Source: Bordetella parapertussis (lineage in GTDB: Bacteria; Acidobacteriota; Terriglobia; Bryobacterales; Bryobacteraceae). From it: a stretch of 64,000 nt of DNA. The notes beneath the pieces are model-generated. The model saw nothing but the letters and a program-made list of their open reading frames with translations. It searched no databases and was not told where the DNA came from. Below are positions 54,587 through 62,130 of the stretch, piece by piece. Position 1 is the first letter of the stretch. Every line of letters begins with the position of its first letter. Position numbers and translations under genes: made by a program. The stretch covers positions 1 to 64,000 of the forward strand of contig CALQCC020000006.1 of the NCBI GenBank assembly GCA_943328975.2, in the 5' to 3' direction.

Positions 54587-55381
54587 TTACTTGGCCGAGC
54601 AGGGTTCGGGTTTGAACGCTGCGGTAGCGGCTAGCTTCTTGAAGTGGCTGCTGGTGATGAAGTCGGTGGTGAAGTTGGCGGGGTCGTGGACCTGGGTGGT
54701 GACCACCATCCACACGTCGTTATTGTCGGCGGTGTAAACGTCGTAGTATTCGGTGAGCACGGTGGCCGCGCTATAGGGGACGCCGTTCTTACGGACGTAG
54801 CCCGGTTTCAGGTTGGTGGTGACCACCTTGAGGTTGCCGCGTTTGGGGGCTCCGGCAGCGGTGGCCGCGATGTCCCAAGATGCTACGGAGGTGCCTTGCC
54901 AGGTGGGTTCAGTGGCGGCTGCAGGGGCATTGAAATTGAAGGCTCGGTTTTGGGTTCCGGCGGTGGCTTCGACTTTCAGCGTGGAATCGTCGGACCAGGA
55001 TACGCGGATGGTGCCGGGCTGGCGCATGACGCCGGCGGCTCCGAAGGCTTTGCAGGCGTTGCCGGAGACTTCGTCGGCGGCGGGGTCCCAGGCGTTGGCG
55101 GCGGCACGGGCGGCGGCGGTCACCGGGACGCCTAACATTTGGCCCTTGGGCGGGGTCACCATGCGGAACATCCAGTCTTCGGTTACGACAGAGACCCAGG
55201 TGCCGGTTAGGTCGATGGGGGCTACAGACTGGGCGGTTTGTTTGGCCTTACCTTTAGCCGCGCCACCGCCTCCCTTGCCTCCTCCGCCTTTGCCTTGAGC
55301 GTGGGCGGGTTGGGTGGGGACGAGCAGCAACAAAGCGGCAGCGAACGCGGCTAGGGCTAGAGTGAAGCTGGCTTTACGCAA
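54587..55381 (-). CDS. Secreted hypothetical protein with Gly/Lys linker
   Basis: The 264-residue protein has a signal peptide (LALAAFAAALLLLVPTQPAHAQ), a low-complexity GKGGGGKGGGGAAKGKAK linker and a lipocalin-like beta domain beginning IDLTGTWVSVVTEDWMFRM. Later strands include SWDIAATAAGAPKRGNLKVVT (cited as RGNLKVVT) and YYDVYTADNNDVWMVVTTQVHD. The fold matches other secreted Acidobacteria beta-barrels, but I do not know the function. The gene lies 29 bp upstream of a DUF6152 gene on the same strand, as the other DUF6152 in the window also pairs with a secreted protein. Confidence 0.68.
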   Translation of the reverse strand: MRKASFTLALAAFAAALLLLVPTQPAHAQGKGGGGKGGGGAAKGKAKQTAQSVAPIDLTGTWVSVVTEDWMFRMVTPPKGQMLGVPVTAAARAAANAWDPAADEVSGNACKAFGAAGVMRQPGTIRVSWSDDSTLKVEATAGTQNRAFNFNAPAAATEPTWQGTSVASWDIAATAAGAPKRGNLKVVTTNLKPGYVRKNGVPYSAATVLTEYYDVYTADNNDVWMVVTTQVHDPANFTTDFITSSHFKKLAATAAFKPEPCSAK

Positions 55382-55410
55382 GGGTGAGGTCCTTTTTACT
55401 CAGCAACTAC

Positions 55411-55809
55411 TTACTCAACGACTTCGCCGGGACGGGTGCCCCAACCGAAGCCATCAGACTTGCGGTGGAGGGTGACGAGCGCTCCGCGGTGATCGGCGGG
55501 GGTGCGGCTGGGGTTCATGGTGATGACCACTTCTTCGCCGGCCTTGAGGCTATCGCGTTTGATGTTTTGTTGACCGAGCGAACCGGCGCTGCGCCATTCG
55601 AGCGACCAGCGTTGCATGACACCCTTGTCATCCGGGGCTTCCACTTGCAGGAAGGAGTGCGGGTTACGGAGCAGCAACTGGAGGATCTTGCCATCCAGCT
55701 GCATGGTCTTGTTGCCGTCGTAGGTGGCTCCCAGGGAGTGGTGAGCGAAGGCGGCGATGGCCGAGAGCAGCAGCCCGGCGCAGAGGATCGTGAATGACTT
55801 GCGGGTCAT
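55411..55809 (-). CDS. DUF6152 family secreted protein
   Basis: The 132-residue protein has a signal peptide ending at FAHH and continues SLGATYDGNKTMQLDGKILQLLLRNPHSFLQV, with the His-His-Ser start and the RNPHSF element of DUF6152. It is the second such gene in the window (the other is at 25729). Both are near a lipocalin-like or duplicated secreted protein and lack any recognisable enzyme motif. It starts 9 bp from the end of the metallo-hydrolase gene, so the three - strand genes may form one operon. Confidence 0.8.
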   Translation of the reverse strand: MTRKSFTILCAGLLLSAIAAFAHHSLGATYDGNKTMQLDGKILQLLLRNPHSFLQVEAPDDKGVMQRWSLEWRSAGSLGQQNIKRDSLKAGEEVVITMNPSRTPADHRGALVTLHRKSDGFGWGTRPGEVVE

Positions 55810-55818
55810 GAGGGTCTC

Positions 55819-56880
55819 CTATTTCTTTTGCAGGCTCTTGTAGGTTGCTTCAATGAAGGCCGTGGGAGAGCCATAGATGCCGTCGTAGTCGAGAGTCGGT
55901 TTGGCGGCTTTGATCTGGTCGAGGGTGCGTCCCTTTTGCATCAGGTCCGCGATGCGGTCGCCGATGATTTGCACCATATTGCGATAGATCGCGACGTCGC
56001 CGGAATCCATGAGGCGGCCGTGGCCGGGAATCACCATGGTGCCGCCCTGGGCGCGGAATTCGGGGATGGCAAGGTCGAGGATGAAGTTGAGTCCAGCGAG
56101 AAGACCCTGGTAGGTGCCGCCCTTGGTGGTGTCGATCACCGGGTAGGCCGTGGGGTTCAAGATGTCGCCGGCGACGATGACGTCGGAGTAGCGGAAATAG
56201 ACGAAGCTATCGCCGTCCGTGTGGGCATTGGGCTGGTAGAGGACTTCGACGCCTTCATCGTTGAAAAATTCGCTGAGCTTGTATTTGGCGACGTGAAAGG
56301 TATCGGTGGGCCACATGGAGGAATCGACCATGGTCTGATCCTTCGTCCCGGGCTTGTTGGCGCTCATCCGATTAAGGACGTTTTCGTGGGAAATGATGTT
56401 GGCCGAGGGGGCGACGCCGACGGGCGGGAAGGTCACGCCGAGGATTTTGGAATCCTTGGGGAGCTCCGCGAGGCGAGCGTTGCCGCCAGCGTGGTCGGCA
56501 TCAATGGACGTATTAATGATGTAGCGGATGGGCTTGGGGCGCGCGGGGGAACTGATGCGCGCGTTGAGCGACGGACTGGACCAGCCGAAGGGCGATCCGG
56601 CGCAGCGCATGCCGAGGCATTTATTGGGCCCGGGCGAGCCGGCGACGCGGGTGGCGAGGTCGAGGGAAACTTTGAGGACGCGGTCGGCCATTTCCTGCTT
56701 GCCGGAGTCCACTAAGAGGATGCCGTCGGCGCCGACGGACATGGCGATGTTGCCTCCGGCTCCCACCAACATATAGATGTTGCCCTGGACGGGGAGAATG
56801 TGGAGGTTGGGGTCGGTGGAGAGTTCGACTTGGGCCAGAGCCACAGTGGTAATGGCTAGAAATAAGGCGATGCGTTTCAT
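55819..56880 (-). CDS. Secreted metallo-beta-lactamase-fold hydrolase with altered metal motif
   Basis: The 353-residue protein starts at the ATG at 56880 (MKRIALFLAITTVALAQ, signal peptide). The fold signatures GGNIAMSVGADGILLVDSG and AGDILN are clear. The metal motif HxHxDH appears as S-x-D-x-D-H (INTSIDADHAGG), so two His are replaced by Ser and Asp while the last DH is kept. Late His (PNAHTDGDS) and GHGRLMDS are present. A one-metal or altered-metal site is possible; similar TSxDxDH variants seem common in Acidobacteria (from memory). It reads toward DUF6152 on the same strand. Confidence 0.82.
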   Translation of the reverse strand: MKRIALFLAITTVALAQVELSTDPNLHILPVQGNIYMLVGAGGNIAMSVGADGILLVDSGKQEMADRVLKVSLDLATRVAGSPGPNKCLGMRCAGSPFGWSSPSLNARISSPARPKPIRYIINTSIDADHAGGNARLAELPKDSKILGVTFPPVGVAPSANIISHENVLNRMSANKPGTKDQTMVDSSMWPTDTFHVAKYKLSEFFNDEGVEVLYQPNAHTDGDSFVYFRYSDVIVAGDILNPTAYPVIDTTKGGTYQGLLAGLNFILDLAIPEFRAQGGTMVIPGHGRLMDSGDVAIYRNMVQIIGDRIADLMQKGRTLDQIKAAKPTLDYDGIYGSPTAFIEATYKSLQKK

Positions 56881-57115
56881 GCTTAAGATCACGACGGTGT
56901 GAATCGGCCCCCGCAAGATACTGTGGCACATAGGGTACGGTTTTTCAACTGCCGGGAGGCGGGGGTGGACTTTTGCGGACGAAACATTGAAATGATTGCA
57001 GGGGCGCGGGTTGCGGGCGCGGTGGGGGCAAAAAACTGGGCGGTGGGGACCTTTCGTGAGGCTCCGCGGGAATGGGGGTGAGTTTGGAGCAGGGCCTGGG
57101 AAAACATTATTAGCC

Positions 57116-57130
57116 GCGGATGAATGCAGG
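57116..57130 (+). repeat. Dispersed repeat, copy of a motif at 12728-12741
   Basis: GCGGATGAATGCAG here matches the reverse complement of 12728-12741 (GCGGATGAACGCAG) at 13 of 14 positions, and both copies lie in intergenic DNA. Around it are further fragments of a GCAG/GCAAATAG pattern. The motif resembles a common intergenic repeat of Acidobacteria and relatives (inference); only two copies were seen. Confidence 0.45.
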
Positions 57131-57204
57131 TCAACGCAAATAGACTTTTGGGGCTGGTTATCGCTGGATTGATCGGTGTTCACCGGCGGCCCAAAAGGAG
57201 TTAT

Positions 57205-57217
57205 GGTGTCTGACACC
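57205..57217. repeat. REP-like palindrome
   Basis: GGTGTCTGACACC is a perfect dyad around a central T. Similar GTGTCTGACAC palindromes occur in REP elements of several bacteria, sometimes beside RAYT transposases, but no transposase is nearby. It sits 25 bp before the ATG of the cytochrome gene and could equally be a small regulator site. Confidence 0.45.
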
Positions 57218-57241
57218 GAATTCAAGAATAAACTGGTAGTC

Positions 57242-58423
57242 ATGAAACTTGCATTTCTCATCGCGCTTCTGTCCGGTGTTGCGTTGGCGCAGTCAACTTA
57301 TGTGGGCTCGACCGCATGCAAGACTTGTCATCCGGCGACGTATGAGCGGTGGAGCAAGACTCGGATGGCGAATGTGGTGCGGGATCCGAAGGCGCATCCC
57401 GATGCGATCCTGCCGGACATGTCGAAGCCGGATCCGCTGGTGAATTTCACGGTGGCGGACATCGCTTGGGTGTATGGCAGCAAGTGGAAGCAGCGGTACT
57501 TCACGAAGCGCGGGGATGACTACTATCCGTTGGGCGCGCAGTGGGATGTGAGCAAGCAGATATGGCGGGCGTATCTGGTGGCTCCGAACACGGACTGGTG
57601 GGTGAAGTACTTCCCGGCGGACAACAATCAGCGGCCTACGTCGCAGTTGTGCGATGGATGCCATTCGGTGAACTTCAACATTCAGACGAAGGCGGTGTCG
57701 GAGTGGAATATTGGTTGCGAGAAGTGCCACGGTCCGGGGTCGGCGCATGTGGCGAAGCCATCACAGGCAAACATCGTGAATCCTTCGCGACTGGATTCGA
57801 TGCAGGCGACGAACGTTTGCATTCAGTGCCATTCGCAGGGGCAGCCGGTGACGAATCCGATCAACGGGAAGTATTACGATTGGCCGGTGGGTTTCCAAGT
57901 GGGGATGGACTTGAAGAACTTCTGGAAGCTGGAAGAGTTCAAGCTGGGCGAGCAGACGTTCACGCACTTCGCGGATGGGGCTGCGCATAAGAATCGGATG
58001 CAGGGAAACGATTTCGTGCAGAGCGCAATGTACACGCACGGCGTGGCGTGCAATAGCTGCCATGACGTTCACGGGACGGCGAACAATGCGGACTTGATCA
58101 AGCCGGCGAACACGTTGTGCTTGACGTGCCATGGTCCGACTTCGCCGAACGGTCCGCGGGGGGCGACGGTGCAAGAGCATACGCATCACGCGGCGGGCAG
58201 CGCGGGCAATGAATGCGCGGGATGCCACATGCCGAAGATCGCGCAGCAGATTGCGGATGTGAATGTGCGTAGTCACACGTTCAAGTTCATACCTCCGTCG
58301 GACACGGACGAGTTGAAGGTTCCGAACGGGTGCAATTCGTGCCATGCGGATAAGACGACGGGCTGGGCTCGCGAGCAATTGAAGGGGTGGGGGAATGTGT
58401 CGGCGTGGAGGGTGGCGCGGTAA
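57242..58423 (+). CDS. Octahaem periplasmic cytochrome c
   Basis: The 393-residue protein starts at the ATG at 57242 with a signal peptide (MKLAFLIALLSGVALAQ). Eight CXXCH haem sites are readable: CKTCH, CDGCH, CEKCH, CIQCH, CNSCH, CLTCH, CAGCH and a second CNSCH. The spacing and the CKTCH-P-x-Y-x-x-W opening fit the cytochrome c554/DmsE-like multihaem group that passes electrons through the periplasm. The electron donor and acceptor cannot be named. It is followed by a ThuA-like gene after 9 bp. Confidence 0.93.
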   Translation: MKLAFLIALLSGVALAQSTYVGSTACKTCHPATYERWSKTRMANVVRDPKAHPDAILPDMSKPDPLVNFTVADIAWVYGSKWKQRYFTKRGDDYYPLGAQWDVSKQIWRAYLVAPNTDWWVKYFPADNNQRPTSQLCDGCHSVNFNIQTKAVSEWNIGCEKCHGPGSAHVAKPSQANIVNPSRLDSMQATNVCIQCHSQGQPVTNPINGKYYDWPVGFQVGMDLKNFWKLEEFKLGEQTFTHFADGAAHKNRMQGNDFVQSAMYTHGVACNSCHDVHGTANNADLIKPANTLCLTCHGPTSPNGPRGATVQEHTHHAAGSAGNECAGCHMPKIAQQIADVNVRSHTFKFIPPSDTDELKVPNGCNSCHADKTTGWAREQLKGWGNVSAWRVAR

Positions 58424-58432
58424 GATAGGCCC

Positions 58433-59272
58433 ATGTTTGGGAACGCTTTCACGAGTCTTACGCTCTGTTTGCTGGCCGTTGCCGGCACGATGTGGGGACA
58501 ACAAGCCGACCCATGGCCGGGGAAGAAGAAGCTGCTGGCAATTGGGGATGGGCGAACGAGCTTCCAACACGATTCGGTCTCGCATGCTCTAGCGACCATC
58601 GAACGCTTGGGGCGGGAATCCGGCGTGTACGTCACCGTGGTCCGAACGGATTCGCAATTGATCACCAAGCAGGCGATTGAACGTCCGGCGCTAAACACCA
58701 AGAATCTGGACTTCTTCGATGCAGTGTTTTTCTTCGGCGCGGGAGCCGGGGATTTGAGTCCGCAGCAAATGCAGGACCTGTTGTCGTTCGTAAAACTGGA
58801 TGGCAAGGGCTTCGTGGCAGCGCACACAGGGGACAATGCGTTCCAACAGTTTCCCGAGTATCGGGAGATGGTGGGCGGGTTGTGGAATCATCCGTGGACG
58901 AAGGCGGAGCAGTTGGTGGCGAAGCTCCCGGTCAATGTGGAGGCTCCCGATTTTCCGGCGATGCAGTCGCTGCCTCCGTCGTATTTCGTGATGGATGAAG
59001 CGGCGGTGCATCTGGCTCCGTATTCACGTGAGAATGTGCGGGTGCTGGCGAGCGTAGACATGAATCGCGTGGACCGGAGCTTGGCTCGGGATCCGAACGA
59101 TAAGGACGTTCCGATTGCGTGGGCCAAGACGTATGGCAAGGGTCGGGTGTTCTATTCGACGCTGGGGCATTCCGACGAGTCCTGGGATAATCCGCTGGTG
59201 CAACGAATGTTTTTCGATGCGATCCGATGGGCGATGGGCTTGGTCGAGGGCGACGCTACGCCGCGGAAATAG
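58433..59272 (+). CDS. ThuA-like secreted protein
   Basis: The 279-residue protein has a signal peptide (TLCLLAVAGTMWGQ) and a flavodoxin-like ThuA domain: KLLAIGDGRTSFQHDSVSHAL, cited as TSFQHDSVSH; FVAAHTGDNAFQQFPEY, and the late GRVFYSTLGHSDESWDNPL. ThuA family members are linked to trehalose or other sugar metabolism and bind a ligand in the HTGDN and GHSDE loops. No sugar transport genes accompany it here. The stop lies five bases before the next gene. Confidence 0.85.
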   Translation: MFGNAFTSLTLCLLAVAGTMWGQQADPWPGKKKLLAIGDGRTSFQHDSVSHALATIERLGRESGVYVTVVRTDSQLITKQAIERPALNTKNLDFFDAVFFFGAGAGDLSPQQMQDLLSFVKLDGKGFVAAHTGDNAFQQFPEYREMVGGLWNHPWTKAEQLVAKLPVNVEAPDFPAMQSLPPSYFVMDEAAVHLAPYSRENVRVLASVDMNRVDRSLARDPNDKDVPIAWAKTYGKGRVFYSTLGHSDESWDNPLVQRMFFDAIRWAMGLVEGDATPRK

Positions 59273-59277
59273 GACGT

Positions 59278-60063
59278 ATGAGACAGCGGATACTTCTCGG
59301 TGTGTTCGTGCTGACGGGCAGGCTGCTGGCCCAATCGCCCGCGAAGGATGATCACGCGGCGGAACTGGCGGCGATTAAGGACTATGCGCTCAACTATTCG
59401 GAGCGGCTGCCAAACTTCGCTGCGGTGCAAGTAGTCCGTCGCCAGGTGAAGCCTCCGTTGGGTGGTCGATTCACAGGTGGGGCGCGGGCACAGACGGATA
59501 CGGTCGAGGAACAGATCAGTTACGTGGATCACCAGGAGTTACACAAGACTCTTACGGTGAATGGACAGAAGGTGAAGGACGGGAACACCGATCAGACCGG
59601 GATGTTTTCGCGCGGGGAGTTTGGGGCGCTGCTGGACACGTTGTTTCGGCGAGAGACGCGCGCGGAGTTCCAGTGGGATCGTATGGCTTCCATCGGCGGG
59701 CGGAAGATGCTGGTCTTCTCTTTCAAGGTGCCGCAGTTGCCGAACGGCTACGCCATCATGGAGGGGACGCGGACGCTAATCGTGCCGTACCAGGGATCGC
59801 TGTTCGCGGATGCGGAGACGAAAGCAGTGATGCGGATTCAAATCCGGTGCACCGACATTCCTTCGATCTCTGCGTATCGCGGGGTCGATCTCACGGTGGA
59901 CTACAAGAAGATGCAGGTGGCGGGGCAGGAGTTCCTGCTGCCTTCGCAGTTCACTATGAATCTTAGGCGCCTGGATGCGGAGGTGACTATGGATTCTACG
60001 TATCGGGATTATAAGCGCTTTGCGGCGGATGCTACGATCATTTTCGAGGAAGAGCCTCAGTAG
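59278..60063 (+). CDS. Secreted hypothetical protein, intact relative of the gene at 45093
   Basis: The 261-residue protein starts at the ATG at 59278 with a signal peptide (ILLGVFVLTGRLLAQ). The mature part has LNYSERLPNFAAVQVVRR, MLVFSFKVPQLPNGY and FLLPSQFTMNLRRLDAEV. These align with the same regions of the TAG-broken gene at 45093-46280 (QPNYTCLETVER; MLRYEFRVRAPRSGY; FLLPVESVLRM), so the two are paralogues. No catalytic residues are recognisable. The last 26 bp overlap the convergent dehydrogenase gene. Confidence 0.7.
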   Translation: MRQRILLGVFVLTGRLLAQSPAKDDHAAELAAIKDYALNYSERLPNFAAVQVVRRQVKPPLGGRFTGGARAQTDTVEEQISYVDHQELHKTLTVNGQKVKDGNTDQTGMFSRGEFGALLDTLFRRETRAEFQWDRMASIGGRKMLVFSFKVPQLPNGYAIMEGTRTLIVPYQGSLFADAETKAVMRIQIRCTDIPSISAYRGVDLTVDYKKMQVAGQEFLLPSQFTMNLRRLDAEVTMDSTYRDYKRFAADATIIFEEEPQ

Positions 60064-60943
60064 CCTGCAGCGAATCCAGGACCTGCTGGTAGGTTTCCGC
60101 AAATTCGCCGTTGAACTTTTCGCGCAGGCCGGATTGGGCTGCCCAGTCAAAGCGGCGGGCTGTGGCAGAGGCCATGATGGGCTCAATGCCGAGTTCTTCA
60201 AGCGTCTTGGCTACTTCATCCATTTCGCGGGCGCGGCGTTCGCCGTGGACTACTACGCGGCCCACCATGTAGTCGGCTAACTTCTTCCAATCGACGCCGG
60301 GGATGGACTCTTTGAGTGAGGCGAAGACGCGTTCTTCGGCTCCGTACTGCCCTGCCCCGAGCACGCATTCGAACAGTAGCGCTTCGATGCCTTTGTAGAC
60401 GATGCTGCGGAACATCTTCACTGCAGCGGCGCGGCCGACGCGGTCAGTGGAGACGATCTCCATGCGCATGCCTAGGGGGGCGAAGATTTGCTGGAAGCGC
60501 TCGGCTCCGTGGGCTCCGAGTAACAGGGGGGCCTTGTGGCCGTAGGGCGGAATGGGGCCCATGACGGCGATCTCGCAGAACACGGCTCCGTTGGCGGAGG
60601 CTGCTGCGGCGACTTGTTCTTTCGCTTTCGGAGAGATGGAATTGAGATCGGCGTAGAGGTGGCGGGCGGTCAAATGCGGACCAGTTTGTTCGGCGGCACG
60701 CACGGCTTGATCGGCGGTTACGGCGGAGATGAGGATGTCGGCGGATGCGGCTAACGCGGCAGAGGAGTCCATCAACTTTAAGCCGAGCTCTTGCGCTCGC
60801 GCTTGGATCTTGGGGCCGCGGGCGGCATCGTTCGAATGGATGTCAAACGCGTAGATGTGAGGCACGCCTTCCGCGAGCAGGCCCTTCGCCATGTGATAGG
60901 CAGCTTCGCCGAAGCCCACGAAGCCTAACTTGTCAACCGTCAT
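60038..60943 (-). CDS. 6-phosphogluconate-dehydrogenase-like NAD(P)-dependent oxidoreductase (DUF1932 C-terminus)
   Basis: The 301-residue protein starts at the ATG at 60943 (MTVDKLGFVGFGEAAYHMAKGL). The Rossmann loop GFGEAA, SAVTADQA and the NAD-binding NSISP are followed by a helical domain typical of DUF1932. In that domain KMFRSIVYKGIEALLFEC holds the expected catalytic Lys (KMF..). The family reduces beta-hydroxy acids; the substrate is unknown. Its 3' end overlaps the upstream + gene by 26 bp, and it diverges from the GH88 gene across 53 bp. Confidence 0.82.
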   Translation of the reverse strand: MTVDKLGFVGFGEAAYHMAKGLLAEGVPHIYAFDIHSNDAARGPKIQARAQELGLKLMDSSAALAASADILISAVTADQAVRAAEQTGPHLTARHLYADLNSISPKAKEQVAAAASANGAVFCEIAVMGPIPPYGHKAPLLLGAHGAERFQQIFAPLGMRMEIVSTDRVGRAAAVKMFRSIVYKGIEALLFECVLGAGQYGAEERVFASLKESIPGVDWKKLADYMVGRVVVHGERRAREMDEVAKTLEELGIEPIMASATARRFDWAAQSGLREKFNGEFAETYQQVLDSLQATEALPRK

Positions 60944-60996
60944 ATACGTACAGGTTAACTCGCGAGGACGCTTGAAAACGTGGCATCCTCTTAAGA

Positions 60997-62121
60997 GTGA
61001 TCCATCTATCCAGTGACAAGGGCGACCTGTTCGCCTCGGCATTTTCGTTCGCGCAGAAGCAAGTGCGCAAGCTTGTCGAAAAGCATCCGATGATGTACCC
61101 GCTCTACACGGAAAACGGAGCGTGGTCACAGGACGGCCCTGCGTGGACGCATTGGTGCGACGGCTTTCTGCCGGGCATGATGTGGATGTTTGTGAAGCAC
61201 AGCGAGCCGGATTCAGCGGAGCGTACCTACTGGACCGAGAATGCGATCCGTTATACGACCCCGATTGAGGCACGGAAGAGCGATCGGGATGTGCATGATT
61301 TGGGTTTCTTGTTTTTCTCCAGCTACTACCGTTGGTGGCGGCTGACGCAGGACCCTGCTCATCGCGACGTCATGATCGAAGCCGGCAAAACGTTGGCGAA
61401 TCGTTTCAAGGATAAGGGTCAGTACCTGAAGTCGTTCGTTGCGGACAATTCGTTGTTCATCGACATCATGATGAACGTCGGGCTGATCTTCTTCGCGGCG
61501 CGCGAAACGGGGGATCGGCGGTTGCGCGAGATCGCGATGCGCCATTCGCATACGACGCGCCGGGTGCTGGTTCGCGGCGATGGATCCACGGCGCAAGAGG
61601 GAATCTTCGATACGGACACGGGCGAGTTCCTGCGGCAGACGACGCATCAAGGCTATCGCGGCGATTCCTGCTGGTCACGTGGACTGGCTTGGTCGCTTTA
61701 CGGATTCGCTACTTGTTACGAATTCAGCCGCGATCCGCACTTCCTGAACACAGCCGAAGCTTGCGCGGACTTTTACATTACGCATGCTCCGCCGGATGGG
61801 ATCGCGCCGTGGGATTTTAACGCGCCTGCGGAGAATCGCATTTTGCCGGATACGTCGGCGGCGGCGATCTGCGCTTCGGGGCTGTTGTTGCTGTGCCGCT
61901 TAACGCCGGATCCGCTGAAGGGTCATCTGTATTGGTCGACTGCGGTCCACATTCTGAAGTCGCTGTGCGAGAAGCATCTCGCTAAGGGCGAACCCGGGTG
62001 GGAGGGCATCCTCCGCGGCGGCGTGTATCACGTCAACAAGGGGCTGGGCGTGGACGAGTCCGTAATGTGGGGCGAGTATTATTTCTGCGAAGCGCTGGAA
62101 CGCGTGTTGTGGAAGCACTAG
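60997..62121 (+). CDS. Glycoside hydrolase family 88-like (unsaturated glucuronyl hydrolase)
   Basis: The 374-residue alpha/alpha-barrel protein starts with GTG at 60997 and has no signal peptide. Active-site landmarks are the Asp pair in DVHDLGFLF and SLFIDIMMN, the aromatic GYRGDSCWSRGLAWSLYG (cited as WSRGLAWSLYG) and the late ILPDTSAAAICASGLL. GH88 enzymes remove 4,5-unsaturated uronic acids from polysaccharide fragments. The neighbours (ThuA-like, oxidoreductase) could fit uronate breakdown, although no lyase is present in the window. Confidence 0.86.
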   Translation: MIHLSSDKGDLFASAFSFAQKQVRKLVEKHPMMYPLYTENGAWSQDGPAWTHWCDGFLPGMMWMFVKHSEPDSAERTYWTENAIRYTTPIEARKSDRDVHDLGFLFFSSYYRWWRLTQDPAHRDVMIEAGKTLANRFKDKGQYLKSFVADNSLFIDIMMNVGLIFFAARETGDRRLREIAMRHSHTTRRVLVRGDGSTAQEGIFDTDTGEFLRQTTHQGYRGDSCWSRGLAWSLYGFATCYEFSRDPHFLNTAEACADFYITHAPPDGIAPWDFNAPAENRILPDTSAAAICASGLLLLCRLTPDPLKGHLYWSTAVHILKSLCEKHLAKGEPGWEGILRGGVYHVNKGLGVDESVMWGEYYFCEALERVLWKH

Positions 62122-62130
62122 GGGCTTAAC

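Larger units (their letters stand above)
56881..57241. other. 361-bp gap with repeats and no gene
   Basis: No coding region is supported. The left half is G-rich and low-complexity. The middle carries a copy of the dispersed repeat GCGGATGAATGCAGG (57116-57130), and the right end has the palindrome GGTGTCTGACACC (57205-57217) 25 bp before the cytochrome start. It separates two divergent genes, so promoters for both must be here, but no clear -35/-10 pair stands out. Confidence 0.5.

Noticed and set aside
57205-57217. IS or RAYT element end
   Set aside because: The palindrome alone is present; no transposase or second end was found.
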